From Gonocerus acuteangulatus (taxonomy: Eukaryota > Arthropoda > Insecta > Hemiptera > Coreidae): a stretch of 64,000 nt of DNA. Position 1 is the stretch's first letter. Every line of letters starts with the position of its first letter. Location of the stretch: assembly GCA_946811695.1 (NCBI GenBank), contig OX328123.1, positions 44,139,871 through 44,203,870 of the forward strand, written 5' to 3'. Below the pieces are notes generated by a model, which made no database searches, had not been told where the DNA came from, and saw only the letters and a list, made by a program, of their open reading frames with translations. This document shows positions 10,534 to 23,203 of the stretch, piece by piece. A program made the position numbers and the translations under genes.

Positions 10534-11639
10534 TTTAATTGCTTATAGTAGTCAAATGTATTTGTCAGTAAACAGGATACGTATAATTGGAATCAATATT
10601 TTGTTTGTTAGAATTCGAAGATGCCTTATGAATATCTAGATTACAGTACTGGTGTTGATTTCGTTCTTTAGAACTATTCTTGGTATTCACTATTTTCATC
10701 TGTTACCCATAGTTTTTTATTGTTAGTAGGTTTTTCTTATTGATTATAGAATATAAATCTATTTGGCTATAAAACAGGATACGTAAAATTAGTGACAATA
10801 TTTCGGAGATTTCTGAGCGAAATACTTTTAAGATTTTCTACCACCACGAACGGCTTTTTTCCTCTATTTTTATCCACTAGATAGGCTTTATTTTGCATAT
10901 TATTCTATATAAGTTTTATTCAGCAGGGGATTCTGATGAAATGTCGTGTTTTTGCTGTGGATTTTAAATACGATGTATCTAAGTTTGGATAACATTAGCG
11001 AGTCTACATAGCTAAGAACCGACGACGGAGGATTACTTCTTGCTATGATTTAGTCTACATATGTATATTAAGTCCTAAATCCAAAAAATAATCTACACAA
11101 CGGTTAGATAGGAAATTTACCTGCTAAGAGTTAATCCTCAAGAGCTGTAAATATACCCCAGGTATCTGCCGACACAAATACAAAGCCTAGGCGGAGAGCA
11201 CCCCAAAAACTCAGATCCAAACATAAGGTTATATACTAAATATTCATAAAGACTACTTAGTTGTAAACCGATTCATCAATTAGCAATCAATAGTTTTCAA
11301 CAAAGGTTATATACTAAATATTGATAAAAAGTATTTAATTACAAAAAAAAAACAATATTCCACAAGACTTGTTTTTGGTCCATTTGTGTCTATTCCATAG
11401 ACTTAATTAGGTATATTATTCTATAGTTGGGCAACTAAACTTTGTTTTATTTGGTTAAATAAAGTTTTTTTTCTTGACTTGTTATTCGTCAAGACTTTTA
11501 TTTGTCCTTCTGTATTTACTAGATAGGTTTTATTCGGCATATTATTCTATATAGGCTATATTAGGCAGGGTATTCTACTCAATCTTGTGTACTTCTTCTT
11601 GAAAAAACAATTTCGGGGGGGGGGGGGTTGAGACCATTT
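10534..11639. other. Interior of X1, no gene seen
   Basis: AT-rich sequence with scattered pieces resembling X ('gtatttgtcagtaaacaggat'-like lines) and a recurrent 'tattctatataggttttatt' phrase (10860, 11530). No coding signal. Confidence 0.4.
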
Positions 11640-11850
11640 CCAGGGTATGGAATACTAAATATTTAGAGCTTGGAATAGTTTTAGGCAACTAAAACGCTAT
11701 TACACGTAAAATAAAATATGTTTTATGAACTAAGTGATCTTATTTAATTTATTTTTAAGGGTTTTACGAGAAGTTTTTATCATCAATTCAAAATTTCGGG
11801 AGGGGCTGCAGCCCCCTCAGCCCCCCCTCATATACGCCCATGCTTCTGTA
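11640..11850 (+). repeat. Repeat R, copy 1
   Basis: Shares a block with 35110-35345: 'ggtatggaatactaa', 'cttggaatagttttaggca', 'taaaacgctattaca', then 'tatttaatttatttttaag', and a GC-rich end GGGGCTGCAGCCCC with TACGCCCA. It looks like one end of an unidentified DNA transposon. Confidence 0.65.
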
Positions 11851-12136
11851 TCCTCTAGAAAGGCTTTGTTAGGCATATTTTGTATTGATTTATAGTGCTT
11901 TGCTTTAGAATGAGAGCCAGATTCTGTAATTTCCGCTTCTGTGTAAAAGTTAGCTACTGTCGGTGTCCCTGACGCCTTAATATCACTTTTATTCGAGATG
12001 TTCGAGAGGATTTTGACAATTTTCACGAGATATATATAAAAAAATAAGTTTATTTCTTTTCTAAGCTTATCAAATGGCACTAGGGACATGAACGGAACCG
12101 CGCTAAGATGCTGCAGTTCCTGCGAGTCGGACTTTT

Positions 12137-12243
12137 TATTTATATAGGTTATGTTAAGCAAGTTATTCAGGAATGCAATCTACACTACCCACATTCCGAG
12201 GAAAGCGCTTAGTTAGGCAGCTCCTACGTGACGGACTTTTATT
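12137..12243 (+). mobile_element. Repeat Y 3'-end fragment
   Basis: Begins right at the X1 end and shares the last part of Y1: 'aatctacactac', 'ccgaggaaagcgcttag', then the hairpin GCAGCTCCT with GACGGACTTTT. Adjacent X and Y ends suggest repeated use of the same target or an end-to-end composite. Confidence 0.6.
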
Positions 12244-13620
12244 CCTACATTTGCATTTCTAAGAGTCTGAGGAAATAGAAGCTGTAAAGGAGTTAGGTCA
12301 AAAAAGGTGTCGGACAAAGGTACTTAGTGATTCATTGAGTGTTGAGGATAAAATACCACTTCCGAGATATTGGAAAGTTGTTGGAGAACAAGAGGTGTTC
12401 TTTTAAAATGTGATAAATACTTTCTAAGGAGACTTTGACAATAATTGCGGAAATATTTGCACAAGTAGGAATTGTTTGTGTAGGAAAGTAATTTGGAGGA
12501 GTTGGCAAACTTTCTCACAGAAGTTGGTTTCTTAAGTTTGCCCATACCACAAAAGGCATAACTCGATTTTTACTTTATGGCTTTCAATATTCTCCCTATT
12601 CTTGATAAATTTCCTCCCTCCAATAAAATGGATAAATTCCAATTTGAAATTAAAAAAAAGGTTTACTTCAATGATGATTATTTATGAAAACTTAAAAGAA
12701 TATTAATCATATTTCTATATGAGGAAAAAGATGAACAGCATACAGACCAAATAAAAATTAATATGAATCAAAACAATTATAAATTCAATTGTTATATCAT
12801 TATTTGCATGAATTATACTTATTTTCACACACAGTCTTCTTCGGGCATTGGTTAGAAGAGGCCATCGACTTACGCTAAAAAAAGCATAGTCTGTCATAAA
12901 CAGATTTAACCTCTGCTCATGTTAGGTTAGTAGAAACTAGACATACTGACACATTATATCGACATATTAAGACTGTAAGGTCTCGGGTATAATACGAGTG
13001 GCAAGCGGCAGAGCGGCGCCGCTTACATTAATGTTAAGCTGGAGTGCAGTAGGAATGAGGGAGGATTGGCTACAATAGGCATGACCGACAGAGCTTTGAT
13101 AATTAATAAATTTTGGAATTTAATGGATCTAATTGTCTTCATTGTTAATCAGTATTTAAAAATAAAAACACAATAAGTATAAGAAGAATATTTAAAAATT
13201 ATCTACATGAAATAAAAATAAAAAATGAATTTCATTAAGAAAGTTTTTAATAAATTAATTTAAATTAGGTTTTGTTAGGAGAGCAAGACTTGGGCCTAAC
13301 GGATTGGACTAAATCCATGCTTCGAAGCATTATTAATTAAAATTCGTCCTAATTTCTAGACTAATTCCAATTGTAGCGATAAGAAGACATCATGGAATTA
13401 AAGTTTTACTCAAGAGAAACTTTCTTAATACTCTGAAATAATTATGAAAATCGGCAGAGGGTTGTGGCTCTAAAGAAGCGTAAGAGATCTTATGACACAA
13501 AATAATTCATTTGATCCATAATGGAGCTGGGATATATATAATTCTACACAATTATTTTATTTACATTATGTTTTAATTCATTGGATATTCTCGAAAGTTG
13601 ATCGATTGATTTTTAAAAAT
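12244..13620. other. Unassigned sequence
   Basis: No gene, RNA or recognised repeat. Open frames here are short and compositionally ordinary for AT-rich DNA. Confidence 0.4.
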
Positions 13621-13622
13621 CA

Positions 13623-13623
<1 letters not shown>

Positions 13624-13687
<64 letters not shown>

Positions 13688-13688
13688 C

Positions 13689-13722
<34 letters not shown>
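13624..13722. repeat. (TA)n microsatellite
   Basis: Nearly 100 bp of TA with a few TTTA and CA interruptions. Confidence 0.95.
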
Positions 13723-13879
13723 TATTTCTCCTCCGGAATAATGAATACAAACACTATTTTTTTTTCTATTCCTATAATCTTCGATGTAGGGGAGGGTGTT
13801 TACATTTGTAGCTGGTCATTATTAAGGGTCAGCTCGTCTAGTTCCTGCTAACCGAAAATTAGCAACGATAAAGTCCAAT

Positions 13880-14200
13880 AAGATTCGCGCTGAGGATAGT
13901 GACTATTCATGCGGTGACAGCACTGTTCAGAAGTTGTTTTTGTGTTTCAGATCTGGAAGACCGGCCCAGGTAAAACGATCAATACTGAGGATATCACGGC
14001 TCTTAAAACCACGTATTACTGTTCATGATACATTTGCTGCATAAAATTCTTTCAAATCGACAGTTTTTGAACGTGTGAGAAGAGCTTGGTAATCGTTAGG
14101 GTACCGTGTATCATAGAAAACGTCCAGGGAAAATTATAAATAAGCAATGCACCAAACAGAAATACAACGTGGCTGTAAAGGTTAAAATAAAATCACAAAA
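13880..14200 (+). pseudogene. Possible Tc1-like transposase remnant
   Basis: One frame reads RSGRPAQVKRS at about 13955 and, after about 40 residues with a stop, a VFERVRRAW segment followed by SLGYRVS. The order RSGRP linker, spacer, TVRRxL-like helix, G-Y-R is that of the Tc1 bipartite DNA-binding domain. Several stops interrupt it and no inverted repeats were found. It may be coincidental. Confidence 0.25.
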
Positions 14201-14667
14201 CAATATACTTCTCCATTTTAAAAGTCTGCGCAAAAAGAAGTATTTGAATGTTTACAGTTAGGAGTTCATTTCAGGAGTTCAATGAGATAAGCATCTACAG
14301 TTCAAAGTTTAGTCTCAGGCTATATTGGAAATGCCAGTTGCCACCCGAACGAAGAGCATAGCTCTTGAAATGAGCAAGATAGGATGTTTTGAGGGGTGAC
14401 AAAATTGTTCTTATTTTTTCGCACTGAAATTGTTGACAATGCTCCATTTTGAAACTGAGTAACAGTGCGTAAGGTTTTTACGTAATTCGCACATATTTGT
14501 GAGGTATTTGTTTTTTTGTTTTTTTTTCAAGCATTTTCAAAACAATTTAGGGAAAAAAATGGTTCCACTCAAGAAGTGGACACTCATCTGAAGACCTTGA
14601 CACCGCGCTCACCATAATTACATGAAATGATTTCAAGCCGTATATTTATCGAGTACAAAGGCACAGC

Positions 14668-14955
14668 TCGTTTTTACAACTTAATCCAATCAGAGATTTG
14701 GCTGTCTGCCTCTTCAGAATAACCACCGGACACGACTACCTACAGGCTCACCTGCACAGAATCGGCGTAGTAGAGACAGACATCTGTCCACTGTGCAATG
14801 GTGGTAGAATGGACGCTGCACACCTTACATCCTGCAGTGCACTAACCTCCCCAGAGTATGACGATATGAATTTGCAGCTTTCCTCCCTGTACTGGTCTGC
14901 GAGGCCATTGATGGCAGAATAGCCTCGTGCGGGCGTAGGATAAAGTAAAGTAAGT
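14668..14955 (+). pseudogene. Non-LTR retrotransposon C-terminal tail
   Basis: The frame gives LFRITTGHDYLQAHLHRIGV then CPLCNGGRMDAAHLTSC, the CxxC-H-C zinc-finger-like block that ends RNase H-bearing non-LTR ORF2 proteins. It ends at a stop at 14920-14922 followed by 'cgtaggataaagtaaag', a likely 3' terminus with a short TAAAG tail. This is a 5'-truncated insertion of about 290 bp, the usual outcome of target-primed reverse transcription. Confidence 0.75.
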
Positions 14956-14984
14956 ACAACTTAACAAAAGGGATCACTCTTCAC

Positions 14985-15055
14985 TGGCTTGCACGCCAGG
15001 TTATAACGTGGTAAATGCTTGTTCGAGTCTCGCTTTTACAGATTGACTTTATTCA
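14985..15055 (+). other. tRNA-like remnant
   Basis: TTGTTCGAGTCTCG (15023-15036) resembles a box B. Upstream 'ggcttgcacgcc' is a poor box A, and no cloverleaf forms. Possibly an eroded SINE head. Confidence 0.2.
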
Positions 15056-15059
15056 GCGA

Positions 15060-16520
15060 GAAATAGCAAACTGTACATTTTTTTTAATCGCATCCTTATT
15101 CTCCTTTATTTCTTATATTTTTTAGTGTGTATTTTCAGTCAATTATTCATGTTATAATAAAATATCTTTCAAGAAAAATTCTGTTCATAACCGAAATACG
15201 TGCAGTTTTATAATGTTATTTTATATATTTTATGTATATTCTAGATTTACACTTTTTTTAAAACATAGCAACTAAAGTTTCATAAGTAAAAGAACAACCA
15301 CAGAGGAAAAAAAGCGATTAAAATCGATTACATATTCCAATAATATTCTAAAACGTCTTGAAAAGTCATAGACATGCTAGTTCAAAGTTTATATATTTAT
15401 CCTGAAATATTAACTTCAATCATCCAACCCTCATCAATAATAAAAGATGAAGCTCAAGATATCCAGGTCAAATTGATGATAAGATTACTCTCAGATACCC
15501 CAGTCAGATTGGCGAGCGGTTTCCCTCAGAGAGCTTACCTGATCAAAGCAAATACGAAACCCCACCTGTTGCATCTTTGGGGACTTCTTCCTTTAACAAG
15601 CTCACTCTACGTATCCCTCCAATCAGCCAATGGCAACGCATCAACTAGATTGGAATATCCACTTATTCAATCAATGAGTTTTAGATGAAGTAATTTAGAA
15701 CCAAACCAATAATACTTCGATGAGTTTTGTAAAGATTAAAAGAACAGACATTTGTAAAAGCCTGAAAAATGTTCAAATCAATCCATTTTGGAAATATTTA
15801 TTTAGCTCAGTATCGCCAGTTTACAAAACCCGCTCAAGCGTAGGCCATTAAAATATTTCAAAAAATCTTCCAAAAAAAAGGGGGCGAGTACGAAACATTA
15901 CTTTAGAAATCGAACAAAAAATGATATAATTAAATTAAGAAATCATTGCTTTTGGGGTTTAAAATCAAAAATTAAAATGAAAGCTAAAGATTCTACCTTA
16001 TTATACTTAAATTATATTTGATTTATGGATTGGTGTTGTTGTTTTTTATTATTTAACTTATTGGTATATTTTAAATAGTGTAGAATGCACTGTATGTATG
16101 AGCTACTTTTCGAAAGTTGTTCTTGTTGATAATGTAGACAGATTTCTTCCCCGTAGCCCATGAAATTACTGCGGTAAATACAATACAGATCATAGGTTCT
16201 GTACGGCGACCCGCAAACGGTTTGAAATTGAAACATAGTATACGCAACGATTAATTCAGTTAGAAAACGGATATACCTCTTTCTCAATCCGTTTCTTATT
16301 GCAATTTATGTAGATACATCCAGGCTACCCATGAAATTGTTTCTGAATCATTTTTCTCAAAATTGAATTCTTAATTGCAGGGATAACATGAAAAAATTAA
16401 AAAAAAAAAAAATTAGGTTTTTAATAATGCACACAACTTGTATAAGACAACCGCATTTATATTTAAAACCAAAATTTCTATAGAAACAGGACATAATGTG
16501 AACAATAAAAAAAAACAAAT
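15060..16520. other. Unassigned sequence
   Basis: No recognised gene or repeat. Frames at 15374-15688 (+) and 16012-16287 (-) are about 100 codons long but show no motif that I know. They could be chance frames or parts of unknown genes. Confidence 0.35.
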
Positions 16521-16566
16521 ATTTTTTTTTTAACGACGAACAGACATTTAGGTCACTAGCGAGATC
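16521..16566 (-). mobile_element. SINE 3'-end fragment
   Basis: T-run followed by 'acgacgaacagacatttaggtcactagcg', the reverse of the conserved SINE 3' body and A-tail. Confidence 0.5.
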
Positions 16567-16654
16567 GATTTTTTTTTTAATAAAATATTTTCATGATTTA
16601 TCCAGTTGAGTTTTGAGGCCCTCAATTCGCCCATTCCCCATTACGGCCAATTTG

Positions 16655-16850
16655 CAAAAAATTTCAATGGTGACAATTGAAATGGAAACGGTTACAACTG
16701 ATTTGGAAAGGGTTACATTTGAAATGGAAAGGGTTAAATTTGAATTGGAAAGGGTGTCATTTGACTTGGAAAGGGTGACATTTGATTTGGAAAAGGCTAC
16801 AGTTGACTTGGAAAAGGTTCAAATAGACTTGGAAATGCTATATATAAATT
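16655..16850 (+). repeat. 21-bp minisatellite with open heptad frame
   Basis: About eight degenerate copies of a 21-bp unit of the form GTNACATTTGATTTGGAAAGG. In the frame that starts at the ATG at 16613 it encodes heptads of the type VxFDLER, with hydrophobic residues at positions 1, 3 and 5 and acid/base pairs at 6-7, which would suit a coiled coil or amphipathic strand. The 82-codon frame ends at 16861. There is no evidence of expression. Since 21 is a multiple of three, an open frame is expected whenever the unit has no stop. Confidence 0.7.
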
Positions 16851-16984
16851 TTAAACATTAATTGGATTTATTCTTCTAACATAAATTTCCTGAGGTTAAT
16901 ACTCCTGACAGTGTACTGGAGTAGATATACTGATGGTCGACATATCGGTGGTATTGAGTATCTGATAAAACTCTTCTGTTGATT

Positions 16985-18256
16985 TATTGATGATTATATA
17001 TGTACTTGTCTGTTCCCGCTTTCCTGGCCTCAATAATGGTCCAATTTTGAATGAAATTTGGCATAAAAATCTTTCATCTAATTTGAAATGTCAAGTTCGT
17101 TAATCATCAGATTCCGCCCACCGGAACATGGTTTTTGGAGCGAATGTCGCGCGAAAAAAATCGTTCCGCTTACTTCATGTGCTTGCAAGTACTCGTTTTA
17201 TAGGCTTCTTGGCCTAGGAAAACGAATAAAACCATTTTTGGTTTAGGTACTTAAAATCATGGGATTCAGTTGAAACCTCTTCTGCATGTTCGAATTTCCT
17301 CAAAACTAATACGATGAAATTTTGGTTACGTTTGGAGATAAGGAAGGGTTAGAATAATATATTTTATTAACACATATGAAAAGTTTTGGGAACTTCGTAT
17401 ACTTTCATTAATATTTTGAAAACGGTTGAGAATTTTGGTAAGCGGAAGGTTACCACTCGAAAGCTTACTAAAGGCTCTACAAAAAAGGTTCTGAAGAAAG
17501 ATTTGACTAAGCGATGTCAATCGGAGAAATAAGTGCATAAAACTTTATTTGAACGGTTCTTTTTGTCTGTTTTTATTTCTTGTTATTTTTTTATTGCTAC
17601 TAGTAGGAGAATGTATTTGCGAATAAAACAGTATAAGTAAAATAAGAAAAAAAAAAGTTTTATAAATATAGCTTTCCAAGAGAGAGATTCGAAGACGCCT
17701 TGTGATTTTTGTTTTCTCTATTTACCTCACTTTTTAATTGTTTTTTTTTTTTTTTTGCCATTACTAGTAAATTGCTAATAGCCTGAGCAACCGATGCACC
17801 AAAAAAACAAACAAACTAAAAAACAACTGTAAAACGAATATTCTAGTAAAGCAAGGTAAGAAAATGGGAAAAATATTTATAATTTTTCACGATAGATCAA
17901 AACAAACAAATAACTGTATCTACTCCTCTTTTTTGTCTTTGTTTACCTTCGTTTTTAATCGGTTTTTTTTTCTCGGTTTGCCTTAGTTTTTAATAGCTTG
18001 CTGTTAGTTTGATTGCATTTTTTTCAATAAAACATGACAAGTAATTGAGAATCGTGTATGTATTTTGAATTGACTTTGAGAGTCTTGCTTTAGAATGAGG
18101 AATTTCCGCTGCTAACCTGTGGGTGTTGACAATTTTCATGAAAAAAAAAAAATGTTTAGTTCTATTTTAAGCTTTCCAAATGACACTGTGGATGAGAACG
18201 GATACGTCTTAAGATGACGCAGTTCCTGTGAGTCGGACAATCAGTGAAAAGGTTTA
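16985..18256 (+). mobile_element. Repeat X2, diverged copy
   Basis: Starts in the 'cttgtctgttcccgc' segment without the X 5' hairpin and follows the X interior ('ggtccaattttgaatgaaattt', 'caagttcgttaa', 'aaatcatgggattcagttgaaac'). It ends at GACGCAGTTCCTGTGAGTCGGAC near 18256. It is noticeably more diverged than X3 and X4. Confidence 0.55.
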
Positions 18257-18769
18257 TCTGCCTGCTGTAGGGGAATAAAACCTGATAGAGAATGTTTACA
18301 CTCTGTGTAGGGTCAGACATCTGCCCGGGTCGAGGTACTACGCAGGCTTCAGGTAGGCTTCTATTTCACTTCCTAAATCAAGATGCATCCTAGGAGAGCT
18401 GACAGATATTTCACCTGTAGGAAGTCATGCAGCCAAATGCTATAGTAGAAATATAATTATATTATGTGGTTGTATGTGGCGTAGTTCATTAAAAAATAAC
18501 ACTACTTTCCCATTTTCTTGTACAATTTATTTTGTTTAATTGCATTTAACAGTAAAATGAGTAGTTTATTATTTTTAATTGCATTTAGCACTAAAATGGA
18601 TATGTTAGTAAAGCAAGTTAAGTAAATTAGAAACATATTCGTAGAAGAGTCTTCGTAGAGCGAAACTTGGGACGGCGGAAAGAGTAATTTCCGCTTAGAA
18701 TAGTTTCTTGTGCCTTGCCGACGATCTTGCTTTTCTTTGGAATATGTGTTTACATTAAGAATGATCTAA

Positions 18770-18875
18770 ACAAAGTAATAACTGTTTCTGTTCTAAGTAT
18801 ACAAAATTACACTAGGGATATGAACGGAACCGCGCTAAGATGATGCAGTTCCTGCGAGTCGGACTTTTTTTTCGA
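18770..18875 (+). mobile_element. Repeat X 3' terminus (solo)
   Basis: 'cactagggatatgaacggaac' followed by CGCGCTAAGATGATGCAG and CGAGTCGGACTTTT: a second X 3' end 600 bp beyond that of X2. Confidence 0.7.
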
Positions 18876-21369
18876 TGTAGAATCACCAGAAAAAAATTGG
18901 TCCTGATCGGTGACCCCATCGCTGTATACTCCCCTTGTAAGACATATTCGGCAATACAAGTTGTGTATAAAACATTTCAAAAGTGATGAAATAATAATGT
19001 CCGCTGAAACTTTCGACCAATTCTAGCAAGAAAAGTGTGGAAACTTTCCTTAAAAATATGTATTATGTGGACGTTAACATTTAAATAATTTGCAAATGAA
19101 TTCATCGTTTCTATGTACCCGAACGGAAAATTTGTTGGAAAAACTTTTCTCAAAAACTATTACAAATAGGTGTTGTTATAAAAAGGTTTCATTAAAAAAA
19201 ATGTAGACCCCCAAATTTTGTAACACAAAATAAAAATAAACTTACCTTGAAGCAGTAGGAATGAGAGCCATTTTCCTGAAGAGGAAAAAAAGGCGACACA
19301 ATTGCCTGTTTCTTCAAAATGTACAAGCAGTTAGTGACACAAGGAGGAGTTCACGAACTGTGGAATATGCCATATTTCAAAATGACAGATGGCCTGTCGG
19401 GTCGTTCTTCCTTCTATAGGAATGTGGCTCCTTTATTATTTTCTTTATGCATTCTCCGGATAACACGTATTCTAAGGGATGTGGAAAAACGTCTACAATG
19501 GTATTCTATAATTTATCAATGTCATAAATAGCTAACAAATTTACTTTTAGTTTTATTTCGCCATGACAAATAGGGGTTATTAGTATATAAAGATATTCAC
19601 AAATAATTTCAGACACTACATTTTAGGGAATAGATATACGGTGCATATTATAAAACAAAATAAAATAGTTAATGACACACAAAGCAAGCAGAAACTATAA
19701 ATATTTACCTACCTGCTTTTTTATAAGTCATAACGTCTTAATCGTCACAGATCTGCAGTACATTAATGTCAAGAAATATTGATTTAAGATATCACACTTT
19801 ATAGCAAAGTTCAATTTAAAAATTTACTAAGACGAACAACAGGGATTTCATGCTAACGAGGGTGGTCCCAAATGCGATCAATACTTTGAACTGAGTATAA
19901 AATGAGAGGACGAAATAGTTCTTTAAACAGAACTTCAAATTTTTAATAGCATCAAGTTTGACTAGTATGCAAAGATGCCAACTGAATAGTGTTGGACGTT
20001 TAAAAATATGTTGGCAATATGCTGAATTTATGAGTTCATTGGGGCACCCATTCAGAAGCATTATTATACAAAAAAAAAAAAAGAAAAGAATAATCTAAAA
20101 AAGGTTTGAAACATGTAGGGACGAAAAACTTTTAGTGTAACTATCTAGTGACGTTTTTATTATTTGACCTTCCGCTTAGCACAAAAATTTGAAGATTAAG
20201 TAAAGGGTCAATGATAAAACGAAAGTTATCACATAAAGCATGACGGCTGATAGTTCAACTGTAAGTAATTAATTTTTTAAAATAGGTATAGACTTCATCA
20301 TAAATGTAAGAAATATATATATTTTAAAAATATTGTTTCAACATTTTCAAATGTGTTTTGATAGCTTATTTATGTTGTATATGAATATGGATCTAGGTCA
20401 TATAGAGGAATCGCTGACTTCCTAGTAAGTAAATTTCGAGAAAATCAACCTCGTGCAGAAGGATATGCATCGAATATGATGACTACTGGATGCACAGATC
20501 GCATAGAAATCGTTTCGTATCGAGAAGATACCCTGGCCATCTTTTCCTCTTGATCAGATCAACTATTTTCTTCACCAATCTTTCTGATTCCCCACCTCAA
20601 AAGCTTTAACCCTTTTATCTCAATGCCTTTAATTTTTAAATGACAAACCAACAGTTTTTGAGAAATCTTGGCGACATTCTTAGTTCTGATATTTAACATA
20701 ATCAGAATAATACATTCTGAATATATTAATATATGTTCATATTATTATACATTTTAATTTTGATTTATATCCACACAGGCGAACTCAAAGGCTATCTTAT
20801 TCATCTTTGTAATGTAGTCTTATTTTTACAGGTTTTAACTCTGCTTTCAAGAATATAATCATGTTCTAATATATACTTAAATCAAGTTGTAACAAAAAAG
20901 GGGTATTGTATTTTACTTGCTTGATATGATCCTTCAAAACTTAACAGGCTTTGATTAAAACAATTCAATACATTTAAATACAATTTCTTATTATTTAAAG
21001 CATTAGGATGAAAAGTTCTCATCAGTTTCCTGAAGGTTAATTTTAATTTCCAGTCTAATTCTTAAAATTTAAGGAGGTACTTTGTATTAGATCCTTTCTG
21101 TATCTCATTAGCTATGCATTCTTCTCAAGTCTGCAGCTTCCTTTACTTAGCATTTTTCTTTAGACAGAGAAGTATTATGCTAAATAATTCATTACGCTAG
21201 GCGGAGCTCTAGTTTCGGAATAATATAAATGGTATTCTCTTGCTTTATTAATCAAAAATATTTAATACATAAAAATTTCACAATGGCATTAACTATTACA
21301 CAATGGGTTCCATTTGCTTTTTCCAATAAAAAATATAGTATTTTTTTTTTAATTAAAAATTTGAACCCC
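18876..21369. other. Unassigned sequence
   Basis: No recognised gene or repeat over about 2.5 kb, one of the longest repeat-poor parts of the window. The 70-codon frame at 19319 and the 81-codon frame at 19816-20061 (minus) show no known motif. Confidence 0.4.
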
Positions 21370-21508
21370 CGGCTGGGTACGGGACACGGGTACATATATT
21401 TCCCATAATGGCTTTTACTGAGGTACGGCAGGCAAAATAGCCAAACTCCCTTAACTTAAGATGGCTGTATCTTCTTAAAAAAAAACGCCAGTGTTCCGTA
21501 CCCAGCCG
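21370..21508. mobile_element. Small TIR element (MITE)
   Basis: 139 bp bounded by CGGCTGGGTACGGGACAC and its near-perfect inverted copy ending at 21508 (17 of 18 match). No coding capacity. Superfamily not determined; flanks show no clear target duplication. Confidence 0.7.
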
Positions 21509-21884
21509 ATAAAAAAGTTAAAAATGCGTATACGCTTTGTGCAAATTAAGTAGGGAATCCGGGTAACTGCCTTAATTGTTATAATATGGAACATAAAGCC
21601 CAATCGAATAATTAAGTCAGTTTTTCGTTGTTACGCCTTGTTAAAAGCTGAAACTTGTTCAAACATTTTTTTTTTTTAATATTTAACTTGATCCTTACGA
21701 TTTATGTATATAATATTTGTAAAGTTTAAGAATATAAAGTAGGTACGTATTTTCCATTATTTAGTACTCATTTTTTTAATTATCTAATCCCACTCCTGCT
21801 TCAAAGTAGTCATCATATAACCTTCTGTAACAAAAATATTAAGAAATAACCTTCAGAAATAAGGTGTATATATACGTATAGATG
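21509..21884. other. Unassigned sequence
   Basis: Nothing recognised. Confidence 0.4.
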
Positions 21885-22012
21885 TTTACGGGACACATAT
21901 GTCCCTTAGCGGTCAGCTGTTGGAATCCCTACGGGACACATGTGTCCCTGCCGAGCGTACGACGGTCAAGGAATATTCTTAGTTATGCAGCTCCTGCGTA
22001 AAGGACTTTTTT
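21885..22012 (+). mobile_element. Palindrome pair and Y-type 3' end
   Basis: GGGACACATATGTCCC at about 21891-21906 and GGGACACATGTGTCCC near 21933-21948 are perfect or near-perfect 16-bp palindromes, about 26 bp apart. They are followed by the Y-type terminus 'ttagttatgcagctcctgcg' and GGACTTTT. The palindromes belong to an unidentified DNA element. Confidence 0.55.
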
Positions 22013-22983
22013 TTTTGTTTATCTGCTCAATGTACAGAATATATTCAACTGAGATTGTAAGAAGCCTTGTCTTTTATTTTTAATTTCTTATTTAAATAGT
22101 GGATCTGACAGGTGGTTGCCTATCGTCCACTTCCTTTGATAATAAAATACGCTCCCATCTCTTTCACCCTCGTCTTATCTTTCTCAAGACTAGATAAAAG
22201 GGATTCGATACGCCTCGAGCAGTCATAAACTTTTATGTTCAGACATTATGACTTTCCTATTGCATTTATGACAACTCGCGAACGTTTGATAGCTTTATCA
22301 CTCATAAAATGATTATTTCATTATCCTGAAGGGCCAAGTTACTCATCGTACGCTGGCTATTTTTTTTCATGTTCACCGAAAAAAGCAAAGAATTATAATT
22401 TCCTAAAACCACTTTTAAAAAATACGTCGTAAATCTCTATACACTGGCTGATGTCTCAATTATTTCGAACGAAAAATAATAGACTGTCAAAGAATTTTTA
22501 CATGAACTTTATATAACTCAGGTAAGAGTGAACACATTTTTAATTGCGTATTTTAGAGATTTACACCTACCGATCAACTTATAAGTTACAAGAGAAATAT
22601 CAATACTTCAAGAAACATAAATAACATATTTTCTCAATTTCTTGTCTTCATCAAACATCCGTCTGTTTCCTATTAGTCCTTGTTTTGAAGTAAACTGTAA
22701 ACAATGGCTGTAGTAGACTGATCCGTCTGAAAACTAAAGTCTAGGGTATGTATTATAATCCCACCCTAGCTAAGGCATTTATATGCTTTATAGTGTTACC
22801 CCAGCGGGGTGATTACTCAAGCATTCGTGACTTCGGTTCTACTCTATATTTTATTCAATCATACATAGAAATTCTGATAAAATTTGAAAGGAATACTGTT
22901 GGTCAGTGCTGAGACTAGGCATACAGACGGAATAAATGTTTGAAAAAGGGTTAATAATATAAAATGGATTGACAAAACAAAAC
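22013..22983. other. Unassigned sequence
   Basis: No gene or clear repeat. Confidence 0.4.
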
Positions 22984-22988
22984 TTATA

Positions 22989-23044
<56 letters not shown>
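22984..23044. repeat. (TA)n microsatellite
   Basis: TA tract with a single CA interruption. Confidence 0.95.
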
Positions 23045-23050
<6 letters not shown>

Positions 23051-23203
23051 TGCTCATGAGTTTGGAGTATATTTGTCTGTTTTGAGAATGAAGAATGAAG
23101 CAATCTATGTTCAATTTTCAAATATTTTCCTCAAGACAACGTATTTAAGTATTTATAAATTAAAACGTCCACAAGCTAAACTAATTTAATCAAAGTAAAC
23201 TAA

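Larger units (their letters stand above)
8911..12136 (+). mobile_element. Repeat X1, Helentron-associated (HINE/DINE-1-like) element
   Basis: The left end TTTTAGCGCGGTTCC opens a perfect 11-bp hairpin (8920-8930 with 8938-8948, loop CCCCCAT). The right end holds the inverted copy GGAACCGCGCTAA (about 12093-12105), then a small hairpin GCAGTTCCTGC and GAGTCGGACTTTT. An inverted repeat that is terminal at the 5' end but internal to a hairpin at the 3' end, with a (TA)n core at 9048-9125, is the architecture described for Helentron-associated elements. X3 and X4 share most of 8911-10500. This copy is longer because of nested material: a SINE (9941-10133), a mariner end (10425-10533) and repeat R (11640-11850). 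It encodes no protein. The extent between 10534 and 12060 is inferred from the two ends and could instead be two partial copies. Confidence 0.55.
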
